Shown: positions 1-6,789 of the stretch, piece by piece
Numbering within the stretch: the stretch's first letter is position 1
How the letters are laid out: every line of letters starts with the position of its first letter
Assembly: GCA_030598625.1 (NCBI GenBank)
Contig: JAUVPO010000039.1
Coordinates: forward strand, 1 to 10,744
Direction of reading: 5' to 3'
Length of the DNA stretch: 10,744 nucleotides
DNA from: Deferribacteres bacterium
GTDB lineage: Bacteria > Nitrospirota > Thermodesulfovibrionia > UBA6902
Notes under the pieces: generated by a model
What the model was told of the DNA's origin: nothing
What the model saw: the letters and a program-made list of their open reading frames with translations, nothing else
Databases searched by the model: none
Position numbers and translations under genes: made by a program

Positions 1-349
1 CTGTATCAACCCGGGGTATTTTAAGTTGCGATATTATATCAGATAGAGGTTTTGAAAGTCTTTTTACTCCATGGTATTTAAACAGGTTGATCGCTGTTCT
101 TAATGCGCCGTTGTAAGGGCCGAAACTCCTTGCATTTATAAACGCGGGATATTCCTTTATACATTCCACGCATATTTTTGATACATCCGAAGAAAGCGGG
201 ATTCCGCATCTCCGGCACAGAGGACCCTTGTATGGAAGAATTGAATGCCAGCATTCATTGCATATCGGCGCGATCTTATGGTTTGATGAAGGTTTCTGAC
301 AGACAGGGCAGGATTGCGGGAATAGTATATAAAGTAATTTATCTAACAT
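1..349 (-). CDS. ComF family protein, N-terminal part (truncated by window edge)
   Basis: Reading the minus strand from the ATG at 347-349 gives 116 codons with no stop before the window edge, so the C-terminal half is missing. The visible part starts MLDKLLYILFPQSCPVC and carries four CxxC pairs (C14/C17, C30/C33, C45/C48, C60/C63), the double zinc-finger layout of ComF/ComFC proteins. It is followed by the family segment YNGALRTAINLFKYHG (79-94), which leads into the phosphoribosyltransferase-like domain. ComFC-type proteins are cytoplasmic and in several bacteria are needed for DNA uptake or handling of incoming single-stranded DNA; many carriers are not known to be competent. No clear Shine-Dalgarno precedes the ATG, but the codon opens the conserved N-terminus. 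The gene lies 91 bases downstream of apgM on the same strand and could be co-transcribed with it. The symbol is left blank because the diagnostic PRPP loop is outside the window. Confidence 0.88.
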   Translation of the reverse strand, partial: MLDKLLYILFPQSCPVCQKPSSNHKIAPICNECWHSILPYKGPLCRRCGIPLSSDVSKICVECIKEYPAFINARSFGPYNGALRTAINLFKYHGVKRLSKPLSDIISQLKIPRVDT

Positions 350-357
350 AATAAACA

Positions 358-423
358 GGATTCGAGGACTACGCGGACTAAAAGAATAATTTCCTTCCCT
401 CGAATCCCTTGGCCCTCGAACCC
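358..423. repeat. Inverted repeat between apgM and comF
   Basis: GGATTCGAGG at 358-367 is perfectly complementary to CCTCGAATCC at 398-407, a 10-bp stem with a 30-base loop. A third related unit, CCCTCGAACCC, lies at 413-423. No clear U-tract follows the stem on the minus strand, so termination after apgM is uncertain. The wording resembles short dispersed intergenic repeats, but only one locus is visible here. Confidence 0.5.
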
Positions 424-440
424 TTTAAAAGTTGCCTGTC

Positions 441-1655
441 CTATGCCCCGAACTTTTTTAGCCTTCCCGCATGGGCGAGCGCCAACGGCATAAGGTTTAT
501 CGCCGGTAAAATGCCAAGCTCGCCTTTTACGCATTCCCTTTCTGAAAAGGCGTTACAGATACCCCCGAGGACATAAGGAGATTTAAGGAGTGTGGGGACC
601 GGATGCCAGCTGTGACTTTTCATTAAACAGGGGGTTGAATGGTCACCGGTTATTATAAGGACATCCGGGTTTAACCGCAGTATTTCAGGCAGGAGTCCGT
701 CAAACTCCTCTATCCGTTCCGCCTTGCCTTTAAAATTGCCGTCTTCACCATTTGAATCGATTTTTTTTACATGTAAAAAGAAAAAATCATATTCATCATA
801 TTTCTGTTTTAAGAAACTGATCTCATCTTCAACACTGCCTTCAATTGCAGGGGTATCCATCCCTACGAGCTTTGCAAGCCCTCTGTACATGGGATATGTG
901 GCAATAGCAAGGGATTTTAATCCAAATGCCTCGCTGAAAGAAGGTATACGCGGCATGCCGGAAAACCCCCTCATCAGGATAAAGTTGGCCTTTTCCTCGT
1001 CTTTCAGTATTTCCTGTGCCTTAGCTATTAATTTTCCGGCGATCTTCGATACCTTTTCAGCATTTTCTGAAATAGGGGACGGTAACAGAGGTATTTTCCC
1101 CACTTCCTGGGGATCGGTGTCGGTTATCATCGCTGAATCATGCTGAAGAGACCATGGTAGCCGCATCAAAACAGTAAATCTGTATTCCATCCCCGGAGCA
1201 AAAATTATTTCAGCATCGTCAATTTTCCCGATTTTCTTTTGCAGTTTTTCTGTAAGTCTTTTACCTTCCTCAGTCGGTATCCTCCCGGCCCTTCTATCGG
1301 TAATAATCCCGTTTTCAATAGTGGCAAAGTTACACCTGGCGGCGACATCCGCTTTTGTCACATCAAGACCAAGCCCGAGTGCCTCCAGGACTCCCCTGCC
1401 GATCTGACTCTCTATGGGGTCATATCCGAATACGCCAAGATGTCCGGGGCCGCTTCCCGGGGTGATGCCGTGAGCGACCGGAATGTGCAGTCCGCAGGCG
1501 GATTCTTTAGCCAGCGCATCAAGATTAGGCGTATGCGCCGCTTCGAGTTCGGTCTTGCCGTTAACAGGCAATCCTCCGATTCCATCGAGAACAATGAGAA
1601 CAATCTTTGACCTGTTTTTTTGTATGAGCGGCTTTATTAAATCTTGCATATTCAT
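441..1655 (-). CDS. apgM: 2,3-bisphosphoglycerate-independent phosphoglycerate mutase, archaeal type
   Basis: This enzyme interconverts 3-phosphoglycerate and 2-phosphoglycerate in glycolysis and gluconeogenesis without a bisphosphoglycerate cofactor. The 404-residue product has the alkaline-phosphatase-superfamily signatures of the ApgM branch. These are the metal-binding LDGIGG near residue 24, HTPNLDALA (41-49), the nucleophile region HGITPGSGPGHLG around Ser68, and DVAARCNF...GIITDRRAGRI (103-125). Also present are HVKKIDSNGEDG (295-306) and the C-terminal metal ligands TGDHSTP (336-342) and SHSWHP (347-352). Length is typical of the family (about 400). The start at 1655 is supported by AGGAGG at 1667-1672, 11 bases upstream; the in-frame ATG at 1649 would lie too far away. 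The distribution of ApgM (archaea plus Nitrospirota, deltaproteobacteria and some others) informs the taxonomic guess. hepT lies 101 bases upstream on the same strand and comF 91 bases downstream. Confidence 0.95.
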   Translation of the reverse strand: MNMQDLIKPLIQKNRSKIVLIVLDGIGGLPVNGKTELEAAHTPNLDALAKESACGLHIPVAHGITPGSGPGHLGVFGYDPIESQIGRGVLEALGLGLDVTKADVAARCNFATIENGIITDRRAGRIPTEEGKRLTEKLQKKIGKIDDAEIIFAPGMEYRFTVLMRLPWSLQHDSAMITDTDPQEVGKIPLLPSPISENAEKVSKIAGKLIAKAQEILKDEEKANFILMRGFSGMPRIPSFSEAFGLKSLAIATYPMYRGLAKLVGMDTPAIEGSVEDEISFLKQKYDEYDFFFLHVKKIDSNGEDGNFKGKAERIEEFDGLLPEILRLNPDVLIITGDHSTPCLMKSHSWHPVPTLLKSPYVLGGICNAFSERECVKGELGILPAINLMPLALAHAGRLKKFGA

Positions 1656-1686
1656 GGTTTTTTTAACCTCCTGACAGTATCTTTAG

Positions 1687-1756
1687 ACTCCCAAAATGCA
1701 TTTTCACTGACCAATAAATATCGGCGGCGGCAAGGTCAGAAAATGCTTTCAGGAGT
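1687..1756. repeat. Long imperfect inverted repeat abutting the hepT stop codon
   Basis: The left arm (1687-1712) and right arm (1734-1756) are inverted copies, with 21 of 23 aligned positions matching. The left arm has three extra bases (one T and an AC pair). Shared blocks include ACTCC, GCATTTTC and TGACC. The 21-base centre is GC-rich in its middle (CGGCGGCGG). The right arm ends at the base next to the hepT stop codon TGA (1757-1759 on the minus strand). As RNA from hepT it would fold into a strong hairpin, but no U-tract follows, so it may be a factor-assisted terminator, an RNA-stabilising structure, or a palindromic mobile repeat. Confidence 0.65.
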
Positions 1757-2176
1757 TCATTTTAAAAAGCAGGCCTTTTTTAAATTGGCTGCAATTTTTA
1801 TTATATCGCTGAGATTTTTTTTAAAAACGTTGTAAATAATCGCATCGTCGATCCTGTCATAGCTGTGAACAATAACATTTCTCATGCCTATCATTTTATC
1901 TATAAGTGATATATATTCTGAAGGGAAAATTTTATTTTCCTCCAGGATAATAAAAACTTCCCTGTTGTTAGAGGGTTCACGCAGTTTTTTTTCTTCAACA
2001 AGAATTTTACCGATATCAATAAGCGCTTCAACTGTCTTTTGAATATTTCTTTCAGCAGAATCCTTTTCTTTCCATGCATTTCTATACTTATCAAGAGTGG
2101 GATTATCTTTTTTTATTGACGTTAGTTTTTTAATGCAGTCTTTTATTAAATCAAACTTCCTGGAATATATCTCCAT
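1757..2176 (-). CDS. hepT: HEPN-domain ribonuclease toxin (HepT, type VII toxin-antitoxin)
   Basis: The 139-residue, helix-rich product carries the HEPN RNase signature RX4HXY as R99-NVIV-H104-S-Y106. HepT toxins of this family cleave RNA as dimers, using the Arg and His. The partner MntA inactivates them by adding AMP to the tyrosine of this motif, here Y106; the position matches that known in Shewanella HepT (about 104). The toxin ATG (2174-2176) lies inside the end of mntA and the two genes overlap by 26 bases, which fits translational coupling with the antitoxin made first. The Shine-Dalgarno is weak (AAGAAAG region). The gene appears intact, with all three motif residues present. It is read toward apgM but separated from it by a strong inverted repeat. 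A DUF86-type annotation in other sources would refer to the same family. Confidence 0.9.
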   Translation of the reverse strand: MEIYSRKFDLIKDCIKKLTSIKKDNPTLDKYRNAWKEKDSAERNIQKTVEALIDIGKILVEEKKLREPSNNREVFIILEENKIFPSEYISLIDKMIGMRNVIVHSYDRIDDAIIYNVFKKNLSDIIKIAANLKKACFLK

Positions 2177-2594
2177 ATCGTTTCTTTCTTAAAGACTCAA
2201 GAAATGGCGCAAAGTCAAAATATTCTCCTTTTAAAGCATTTTCAAATTCGAGCCTTTCTCCCTTATTGTTTTCATATAAAAGCATCCCTTCGGTAATTGT
2301 TTTATACAGGAGCGCTAAAGAGACATATTTCCCTCTGAGATCAAGAACACTTACATCTTTTTGCAAGTTATTTTTCTTCAGAATGCCGGTTACAACGCCT
2401 TCAACCTTTGAAATTAACTCAAGTCTTTCATCTGTCGTTGTGTTATGAAAAGGAAGGATGCCTATATCAATATCGCTATCTTTCCTAAGCCTTCCGGAAA
2501 TTGCTGAGCCGTAGAGATAAACTGCTGTCAGCCCTTTAATCCTTGAAAAGGCATTGCTATTCGCTGTTAAGCTTTTTATTGTTTTTGATTTCAT
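2151..2594 (-). CDS. mntA: MntA-type minimal nucleotidyltransferase antitoxin
   Basis: The 147-residue protein has the minimal nucleotidyltransferase motif GSX10DXD: G29-S30, ten residues, then D41-I-D43, in the context YLYGSAISGRLRKDSDIDI. A likely third carboxylate is D80 in KDVSVLDL. Such MntA proteins use ATP to AMPylate the tyrosine of HepT and so neutralise it. This gene lies directly upstream of hepT and overlaps it by 26 bases, the standard order for the type VII system. No other ATG lies between position 1 and the GS motif, so the start at 2594 is well constrained. There is no Shine-Dalgarno: a consensus TATAAT at 2601-2606 would put transcription initiation at or within a base or two of the ATG, implying a leaderless message. 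N-terminal length before the GS motif is normal for the family. Confidence 0.9.
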   Translation of the reverse strand: MKSKTIKSLTANSNAFSRIKGLTAVYLYGSAISGRLRKDSDIDIGILPFHNTTTDERLELISKVEGVVTGILKKNNLQKDVSVLDLRGKYVSLALLYKTITEGMLLYENNKGERLEFENALKGEYFDFAPFLESLRKKRYGDIFQEV

Positions 2595-2600
2595 AGAGAA

Positions 2601-2630
2601 ATTATATGAATTGCGGCCTTAACAATGCAA
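2601..2630 (-). promoter_or_regulatory. Probable mntA-hepT promoter, leaderless arrangement
   Basis: On the minus strand a perfect TATAAT occupies 2601-2606. A partial -35, TTGCAT (2625-2630), lies 18 bases upstream. Standard spacing puts +1 at about 2594, the A of the mntA ATG. The -10 is strong and the -35 is weak, as in promoters that are autoregulated. Confidence 0.55.
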
Positions 2631-2638
2631 GTTTTGTT

Positions 2639-2684
2639 TAAGGCATTCTCAAAATCTTTAAGGTTTTGATTTTTCATTGCCTTA
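2639..2684. terminator. Possible hairpin downstream of argF
   Basis: TAAGGCA (2639-2645) pairs with TGCCTTA (2678-2684), and inside it AAAATC (2651-2656) pairs with GATTTT (2668-2673). The structure begins 6 bases after the argF stop codon and lies upstream of the mntA promoter. No U-run follows on the minus strand, so intrinsic termination would be weak. Confidence 0.35.
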
Positions 2685-2690
2685 GCGCCC

Positions 2691-3593
2691 CTATTTTATC
2701 AGCATCTCAAGCAATGCCTTTTGAGCATGCAGTCTGTTTTCAGCCTGATCAATTACTACGCTTTGCGGAGAATCCATTACATCATCGGTTATTTCTTCTC
2801 CCCTGTGAGCAGGAAGGCAATGCATTACAATCGCATCGGGTTTTGCAAGAGACAGGATATCTCTATTTACCTGATACCTTTTAAATATCCTTTTTCTTCT
2901 TTCTATCTCCCTTTCCTGTCCCATGCTTATCCATACATCCGTATAGAGCACATCCGCATCCCTGGCGGCTTCGCCGGGGTCCGTCTTGATTTCAACTTTT
3001 GCTCCTTCTGACAGGACCATTTCGTAAATTTTTTTATCAGGCTCATATCCCTTGGGGCAGGCAATGACCATATCTATTCCCGTTAATAAAGCAGCTTCCA
3101 GCAGAGAGTTGACAACATTGTTGCCGTCTCCGATATAAGCCAGACGCACACCTTTCAGTCTGCCTTTTTTCTCTTTTATAGTTAACATATCGGCGAGCGC
3201 CTGACAGGGATGGTGCAAATCCGTCAGACCATTAATAACGGGAATTGACGCGTTGCCGGCAAGTTTTTCAATTGTGTTCTGGGAGTACGTCCTGATAACA
3301 ATTCCGTGTAAATACCTTGCCAGCACCTTTGCCGTATCTTCAATGCTTTCGCCTCTCCCAAGCTGCAAATCCTTTGTATTTATATAAATAGCCTGTGCGC
3401 CGAGCTGGTATATGCCTGTCTGAAAAGAGATCCTGGTCCTTGTTGACGTTTTATCGAACATGAGGCCGATACTTTTCCCTATAAGTGGACAGGTCGACAC
3501 ATCTTTTCCCGATTTTAATTCGGCGGCCCTTTTAAGAATATTTTCTGTCTCTTTCGATGACAGATCCAATAAGGTAAGTAAATCTTTTTTCAT
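2691..3593 (-). CDS. argF: Ornithine carbamoyltransferase
   Basis: ArgF catalyses carbamoyl phosphate plus ornithine to citrulline, the sixth step of arginine biosynthesis, in the cytoplasm. The 300-residue product shows the carbamoyl-phosphate loop STRTR (50-54), HPCQ (128-131), the ornithine-binding DVWISMG (219-225) and the catalytic HCLPAHRGEE (258-267); length is normal. The start chosen is the ATG at 3591-3593 because MKKDLLTLLDLS matches the family N-terminus. A GTG at 3665 in the same frame would add 24 residues that do not look like ArgF. The Shine-Dalgarno is poor (only GAG-like bases). A TATAAT at 3618-3623 on the minus strand, with +1 predicted near 3611, could provide an additional promoter, though no good -35 accompanies it. 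It follows argD by 75 bases on the same strand, the common argD-argF pairing. Confidence 0.97.
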   Translation of the reverse strand: MKKDLLTLLDLSSKETENILKRAAELKSGKDVSTCPLIGKSIGLMFDKTSTRTRISFQTGIYQLGAQAIYINTKDLQLGRGESIEDTAKVLARYLHGIVIRTYSQNTIEKLAGNASIPVINGLTDLHHPCQALADMLTIKEKKGRLKGVRLAYIGDGNNVVNSLLEAALLTGIDMVIACPKGYEPDKKIYEMVLSEGAKVEIKTDPGEAARDADVLYTDVWISMGQEREIERRKRIFKRYQVNRDILSLAKPDAIVMHCLPAHRGEEITDDVMDSPQSVVIDQAENRLHAQKALLEMLIK

Positions 3594-3668
3594 AATTTTT
3601 TTACTCTGATGCCGACAATTATAACCTAAATGGAGCGATTCAGGTACAAACTGATTGCGAATCACTCG

Positions 3669-4868
3669 TCACGATTGACTTGCAAAAATATCATCAAGCG
3701 CGTCAATAAGATAGTCAATCTCTTTTTCAATGACTATCAGCGGAGGCGTAAAACGTAGGACGTTTCCACTGATGCAGTTTATGAGAATTCCCCTGTGCGC
3801 GCATGATTCAACGATGGGGCCGCCTGCTTTTGTTAATTCAAGCCCGATCATAAGACCTAATCCTCTTGCTTCAACAATAGATGAGGGAAAGTCTTTTCTT
3901 AAATTTTCAAGCCTGTTCATGAAATACTTTCCAATTCGATGGCAATTATCCAGCAAAAAGCCGTCTTCAAGCAAAGTTTCAATTGTCGCCACTGCGGCCG
4001 CGCATGCAAGAGGATTTCCTCCAAAAGTTGAAGCGTGGGAACCGGGCTGAAATGATGCCGCCACAGAGTCTTTCGCAAGAACCGCGCCTATCGCAACACC
4101 TCCGCGCAGACCCTTTGCAAGGGTGATTATATCGGGCTCTATATTGAAATGTTCATATGCAAAAAGTTTCCCGGTCCTTCCCATTCCTGTTTGAATTTCA
4201 TCAAGGATGAGCAGGAGGTTGTTCTTATCGCATATTGCGCGTACTTGTCTTAAATAGTCTTTCGAAGGCATTTTTATCCCGCCTTCACCCTGGACCGGTT
4301 CAAGCATCACAGCGCATGTATTCTTCGTAATGGCTTTTTCCAGGGCATCTATGTCATTAAAAGGGACATGTCTAAAACCCGGAACCAGGGGCTCGAACCC
4401 TTTTTTTATCTTTTCCTGTCCCGTAGCGCTTAATGCAGCAAGGGTCCTGCCGTGAAAAGAGCCATAAGCGGTTATAATCTCATATTTACTATCATGAGGA
4501 GAGTGGTTGTTTGAATATTTTCGGGCCAGCTTAATCGCTCCCTCGACAGCCTCTGCGCCTGAGTTACAGAAAAAGGCTTTTTCCGCGAAAGAATGTTTTA
4601 CAAGCAGTTTGGCGAGCTTGATCTGCGGCTCAATATAGTACAAATTTGATACATGCAGAAGCCTCTGCGCCTGTTTTTGCAATGCAATTACGACCTTTGG
4701 ATGACAGTGCCCAAGACAGTTTACGGCTATTCCTCCGACAAAATCAAGATATTCCTTTCCATTGGAATTCCAGACCTTCATCCCCCTGCCTTTCCTTAAG
4801 ACAATAGGAGCGCGAGTATAAGAATTCATTAAATATTTCTTTGATTCGTCAATAGCTGTTTTATCCAT
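3669..4868 (-). CDS. argD: Acetylornithine aminotransferase
   Basis: This PLP-dependent class III aminotransferase converts N-acetylglutamate semialdehyde to N-acetylornithine using glutamate. In some bacteria ArgD also serves as the succinyl-diaminopimelate aminotransferase of lysine synthesis. The 399-residue protein shows GGIAVNCLGHCHP (45-57), the PLP-phosphate site CNSGAEAVEGAIKLARKY (101-118), SFHGRT (137-142), EPVQGEGG (190-197), the PLP-ring aspartate in LILDEIQTGMGRTG (D223), the Schiff-base lysine in TLAKGLRGG (K252) and STFGGNPLACAAA (280-292). The ATG at 4866-4868 has no Shine-Dalgarno. An AT-rich TATATT at 4877-4882 would give a leader of only a base or two, but its -35 is not recognisable. 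It is the first gene of the argD-argF unit and is divergent from the nucleotide-sugar dehydrogenase across a 213-base gap. Confidence 0.96.
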   Translation of the reverse strand: MDKTAIDESKKYLMNSYTRAPIVLRKGRGMKVWNSNGKEYLDFVGGIAVNCLGHCHPKVVIALQKQAQRLLHVSNLYYIEPQIKLAKLLVKHSFAEKAFFCNSGAEAVEGAIKLARKYSNNHSPHDSKYEIITAYGSFHGRTLAALSATGQEKIKKGFEPLVPGFRHVPFNDIDALEKAITKNTCAVMLEPVQGEGGIKMPSKDYLRQVRAICDKNNLLLILDEIQTGMGRTGKLFAYEHFNIEPDIITLAKGLRGGVAIGAVLAKDSVAASFQPGSHASTFGGNPLACAAAVATIETLLEDGFLLDNCHRIGKYFMNRLENLRKDFPSSIVEARGLGLMIGLELTKAGGPIVESCAHRGILINCISGNVLRFTPPLIVIEKEIDYLIDALDDIFASQS

Positions 4869-4906
4869 TGTTTAAAAATATAACATAAATTGTCAGGAGA
4901 AACCAT

Positions 4907-4936
4907 TTGTTTTAACGGGCTGTGTTTGGATATAAT
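4907..4936 (+). promoter_or_regulatory. Probable promoter of the nucleotide-sugar dehydrogenase
   Basis: TATAAT at 4931-4936 is preceded by TTGTTT at 4907-4912, with an 18-base spacer. Transcription would begin near 4943, giving a leader of about 139 bases before the ATG at 5082. The leader holds small hairpins (for example CGG-TCAA-CCG near 5026-5035) and a 30-codon reading frame at 4953-5045 without a ribosome site. I could not match it to a known riboswitch. Confidence 0.5.
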
Positions 4937-5081
4937 TATTCCACGGTCAAGAATGTTCAATATTTCTCATAGGGACAGGCCAAAGCCGGTAAAGAATCAG
5001 ATGTGTTTTATTCAAGAAAACAGAGCGGTCAACCGTTATATCTAATATCGGGCGATAACCTGCAAAAGGAGATTATTAAAC

Positions 5082-6734
5082 ATGAAAATTGCATATTCGG
5101 TCAGCCCTGACGGCGAGAAGTTTTCCATCCCAAAGCCGACAGAGTACAAAGAGGAATTTAAACGGCTCAAGAACGCCGTGGCAAAACAGCGGAAATTGAA
5201 CCGGGAGATTGTTGTGGTTATGGGGGTCGGCTTTGTGGGTGCTGCCATGGCAGCGGTCATCGCGGATACTCAGGACAAAAAAGGCCGACCGGGTAAATTT
5301 GTCATCGGCATGCAAAGACCGAGCACGCGGAGCTACTGGAAGATACCGGTCTTAAACAGGGGGATTTCGCCGGTTACGTCTGAAGATAAAGAACTTGCCC
5401 CGATGATAAAAAGATGTGTCCGGGAGAAAAAAACACTTACGGCTACATTTACGTATGACGCCCTCTCGCTTGCCGATGTCGTTATCGTTGATATTCAATG
5501 CGATTATCTGAAAGAGGCCATCGGGGATATTCACAACGGACGCGCCGATATGTCACCGCTCGAGGAGTCTCTTGCGATTATGGCGGAGCACATTTCTCCT
5601 GATGCACTCATCCTGATAGAGACCACGGTGGCTCCGGGGACTACCGAACAGATAGCTTACCCGATAATGAAAAAGGTTTTCCAACGGCGCGGGATTAAAA
5701 CAGATCCGCTGCTTGCGCACAGTTTCGAAAGGGTAATGCCGGGGAAGAACTATGTGTCGAGTATCCGTGATTTCTGGCGTGTCTGCAGCGGAATAAATAA
5801 AAAGGCCAGAGATAAAGTAGTTAAATTTTTAAATGATGTGCTCAATACTAAAGATTATCCGCTTACAGTGCTTGACAGACCCATTGAATCCGAAACAGCT
5901 AAAATAGTTGAAAACAGCTTCCGCGCCACTATTCTCGCGTTCCTTGATGAATGGAGCCTGTTTGCGGAACGAAACGGTGTAGACCTCGTTAAGGTAATCG
6001 ATGCCATCAAAGTGCGTCCGACTCACAGCAATATAATTTTCCCCGGTCCCGGCATAGGCGGTTATTGCCTGCCGAAAGACGGCGGTCTCGGGATATGGGC
6101 ATATAAACATATACACGGTTTCGAGGATGACATTTTCAAGATAACACCGCTGGCAGTCAATATAAATGACACCCGTTCGCTGCATGTCGGACAGTTGGTA
6201 AGGGACGCACTGAGAAACATGAACAGGCCTATTGCAGCCGCGGACATACTCCTGCTGGGTGCGTCTTACAGGGAAGACGTAGGTGATACGAGATACAGCG
6301 GCTCGGAGTTGATCGTAAGAAAACTTACTGAAATGGGCGCGGAGATGCGGGTACATGATCCCTATATAAATCACTGGTGGGAGTTAGAAAAACAGGACGA
6401 TTATCCCCAAAAGGGATACAGCCTTGAAAGGTTCTTCCGGAACCAGAAAAAACTGACAAACCTGAGACTCGAAAAAAATCTGAAGAAGGCATTTAAAGGA
6501 GTTGACGCGATCATCTTTGCCGTTCGTCACGAGCACTACCTGAATCTCGACCCCGATGAGATCGTAAAAAAAGCCGGGAATACGTTTGCGGTGATTGACT
6601 GTTTCGGCATACTCGACGATAAAAAGATCCAGAGGTTTTTTGAGCTTGGATGCGAGGTCAAAGGTATGGGCAGGGGTCATGTGCGCTGGATTAAAGATGC
6701 TGTAAGAAGGCGGAAGACGAAAGGGAAGGTATAA
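5082..6734 (+). CDS. Nucleotide-sugar dehydrogenase, UDP-glucose/UDP-ManNAc dehydrogenase superfamily (long form)
   Basis: This is an NAD(P)-dependent four-electron oxidase of a nucleotide sugar, making a UDP- or GDP-uronic acid for capsule, O-antigen or exopolysaccharide. Visible elements are Rossmann GVGFVG (48-53), IETTVAPGTTEQ (179-190), ERVMPGK (216-222), the catalytic-domain lysine and asparagine in ETAKIVENSFR (K274, N278) and the thiohemiacetal cysteine in GPGIGGYCLPKD (C329). The C-terminal UDP-binding domain shows GASYREDVGDTRYSGSE (393-409). At 550 residues it is longer than the usual 420-450. It has about 45 residues before the Rossmann fold and an enlarged loop between strands 1 and 2. 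The usual acidic residue after strand 2 is absent (VIGMQRPSTRS), so cofactor preference may differ. AAGGAG at 5066-5071 supports the ATG at 5082. The exact substrate cannot be told from sequence. It is a monocistronic plus-strand gene ending at a palindromic terminator. Confidence 0.9.
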   Translation: MKIAYSVSPDGEKFSIPKPTEYKEEFKRLKNAVAKQRKLNREIVVVMGVGFVGAAMAAVIADTQDKKGRPGKFVIGMQRPSTRSYWKIPVLNRGISPVTSEDKELAPMIKRCVREKKTLTATFTYDALSLADVVIVDIQCDYLKEAIGDIHNGRADMSPLEESLAIMAEHISPDALILIETTVAPGTTEQIAYPIMKKVFQRRGIKTDPLLAHSFERVMPGKNYVSSIRDFWRVCSGINKKARDKVVKFLNDVLNTKDYPLTVLDRPIESETAKIVENSFRATILAFLDEWSLFAERNGVDLVKVIDAIKVRPTHSNIIFPGPGIGGYCLPKDGGLGIWAYKHIHGFEDDIFKITPLAVNINDTRSLHVGQLVRDALRNMNRPIAAADILLLGASYREDVGDTRYSGSELIVRKLTEMGAEMRVHDPYINHWWELEKQDDYPQKGYSLERFFRNQKKLTNLRLEKNLKKAFKGVDAIIFAVRHEHYLNLDPDEIVKKAGNTFAVIDCFGILDDKKIQRFFELGCEVKGMGRGHVRWIKDAVRRRKTKGKV

Positions 6735-6750
6735 ACAACAAGTTATGCGT

Positions 6751-6789
6751 GTAGAGGCATGGCACGCCATGCCCCTACTCCTTTTTTTT
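6751..6789 (+). terminator. Palindromic stem-loop plus T8, terminator between converging genes
   Basis: A 28-base near-perfect palindrome (6751-6778) has 13-base arms with one mismatch, the core being GGCATGG-CACG-CCATGCC. It begins 17 bases after the dehydrogenase stop and is followed by TCC and eight T residues (6782-6789), giving a good intrinsic terminator for the plus strand. The palindrome also contains the TAG stop codon of the converging flavoprotein gene (6775-6777). Its form resembles dispersed REP-like palindromes. Confidence 0.75.

Noticed and set aside
724..1610. Plus-strand reading frames opposite apgM
   Set aside because: They are antisense to a gene with full family motifs and contain no domain of their own.
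3594..3665. N-terminal extension of ArgF from GTG 3665
   Set aside because: The added 24 residues do not resemble ArgF, whose family N-terminus begins at the ATG 3591-3593.
4953..5045. 30-codon reading frame upstream of the nucleotide-sugar dehydrogenase
   Set aside because: It has no Shine-Dalgarno and is short enough to occur by chance; kept only as part of the leader observation.
4943..5081. Cyclic-di-GMP or other known riboswitch in the dehydrogenase leader
   Set aside because: The stretch GGGACAGGCCAAAGCC first suggested one, but I could not align it with a known aptamer core.
5829..6374. Minus-strand 181-codon frame opposite the nucleotide-sugar dehydrogenase
   Set aside because: It lies antisense to the conserved catalytic region (K274 to the C-terminal domain) and has no recognisable features.
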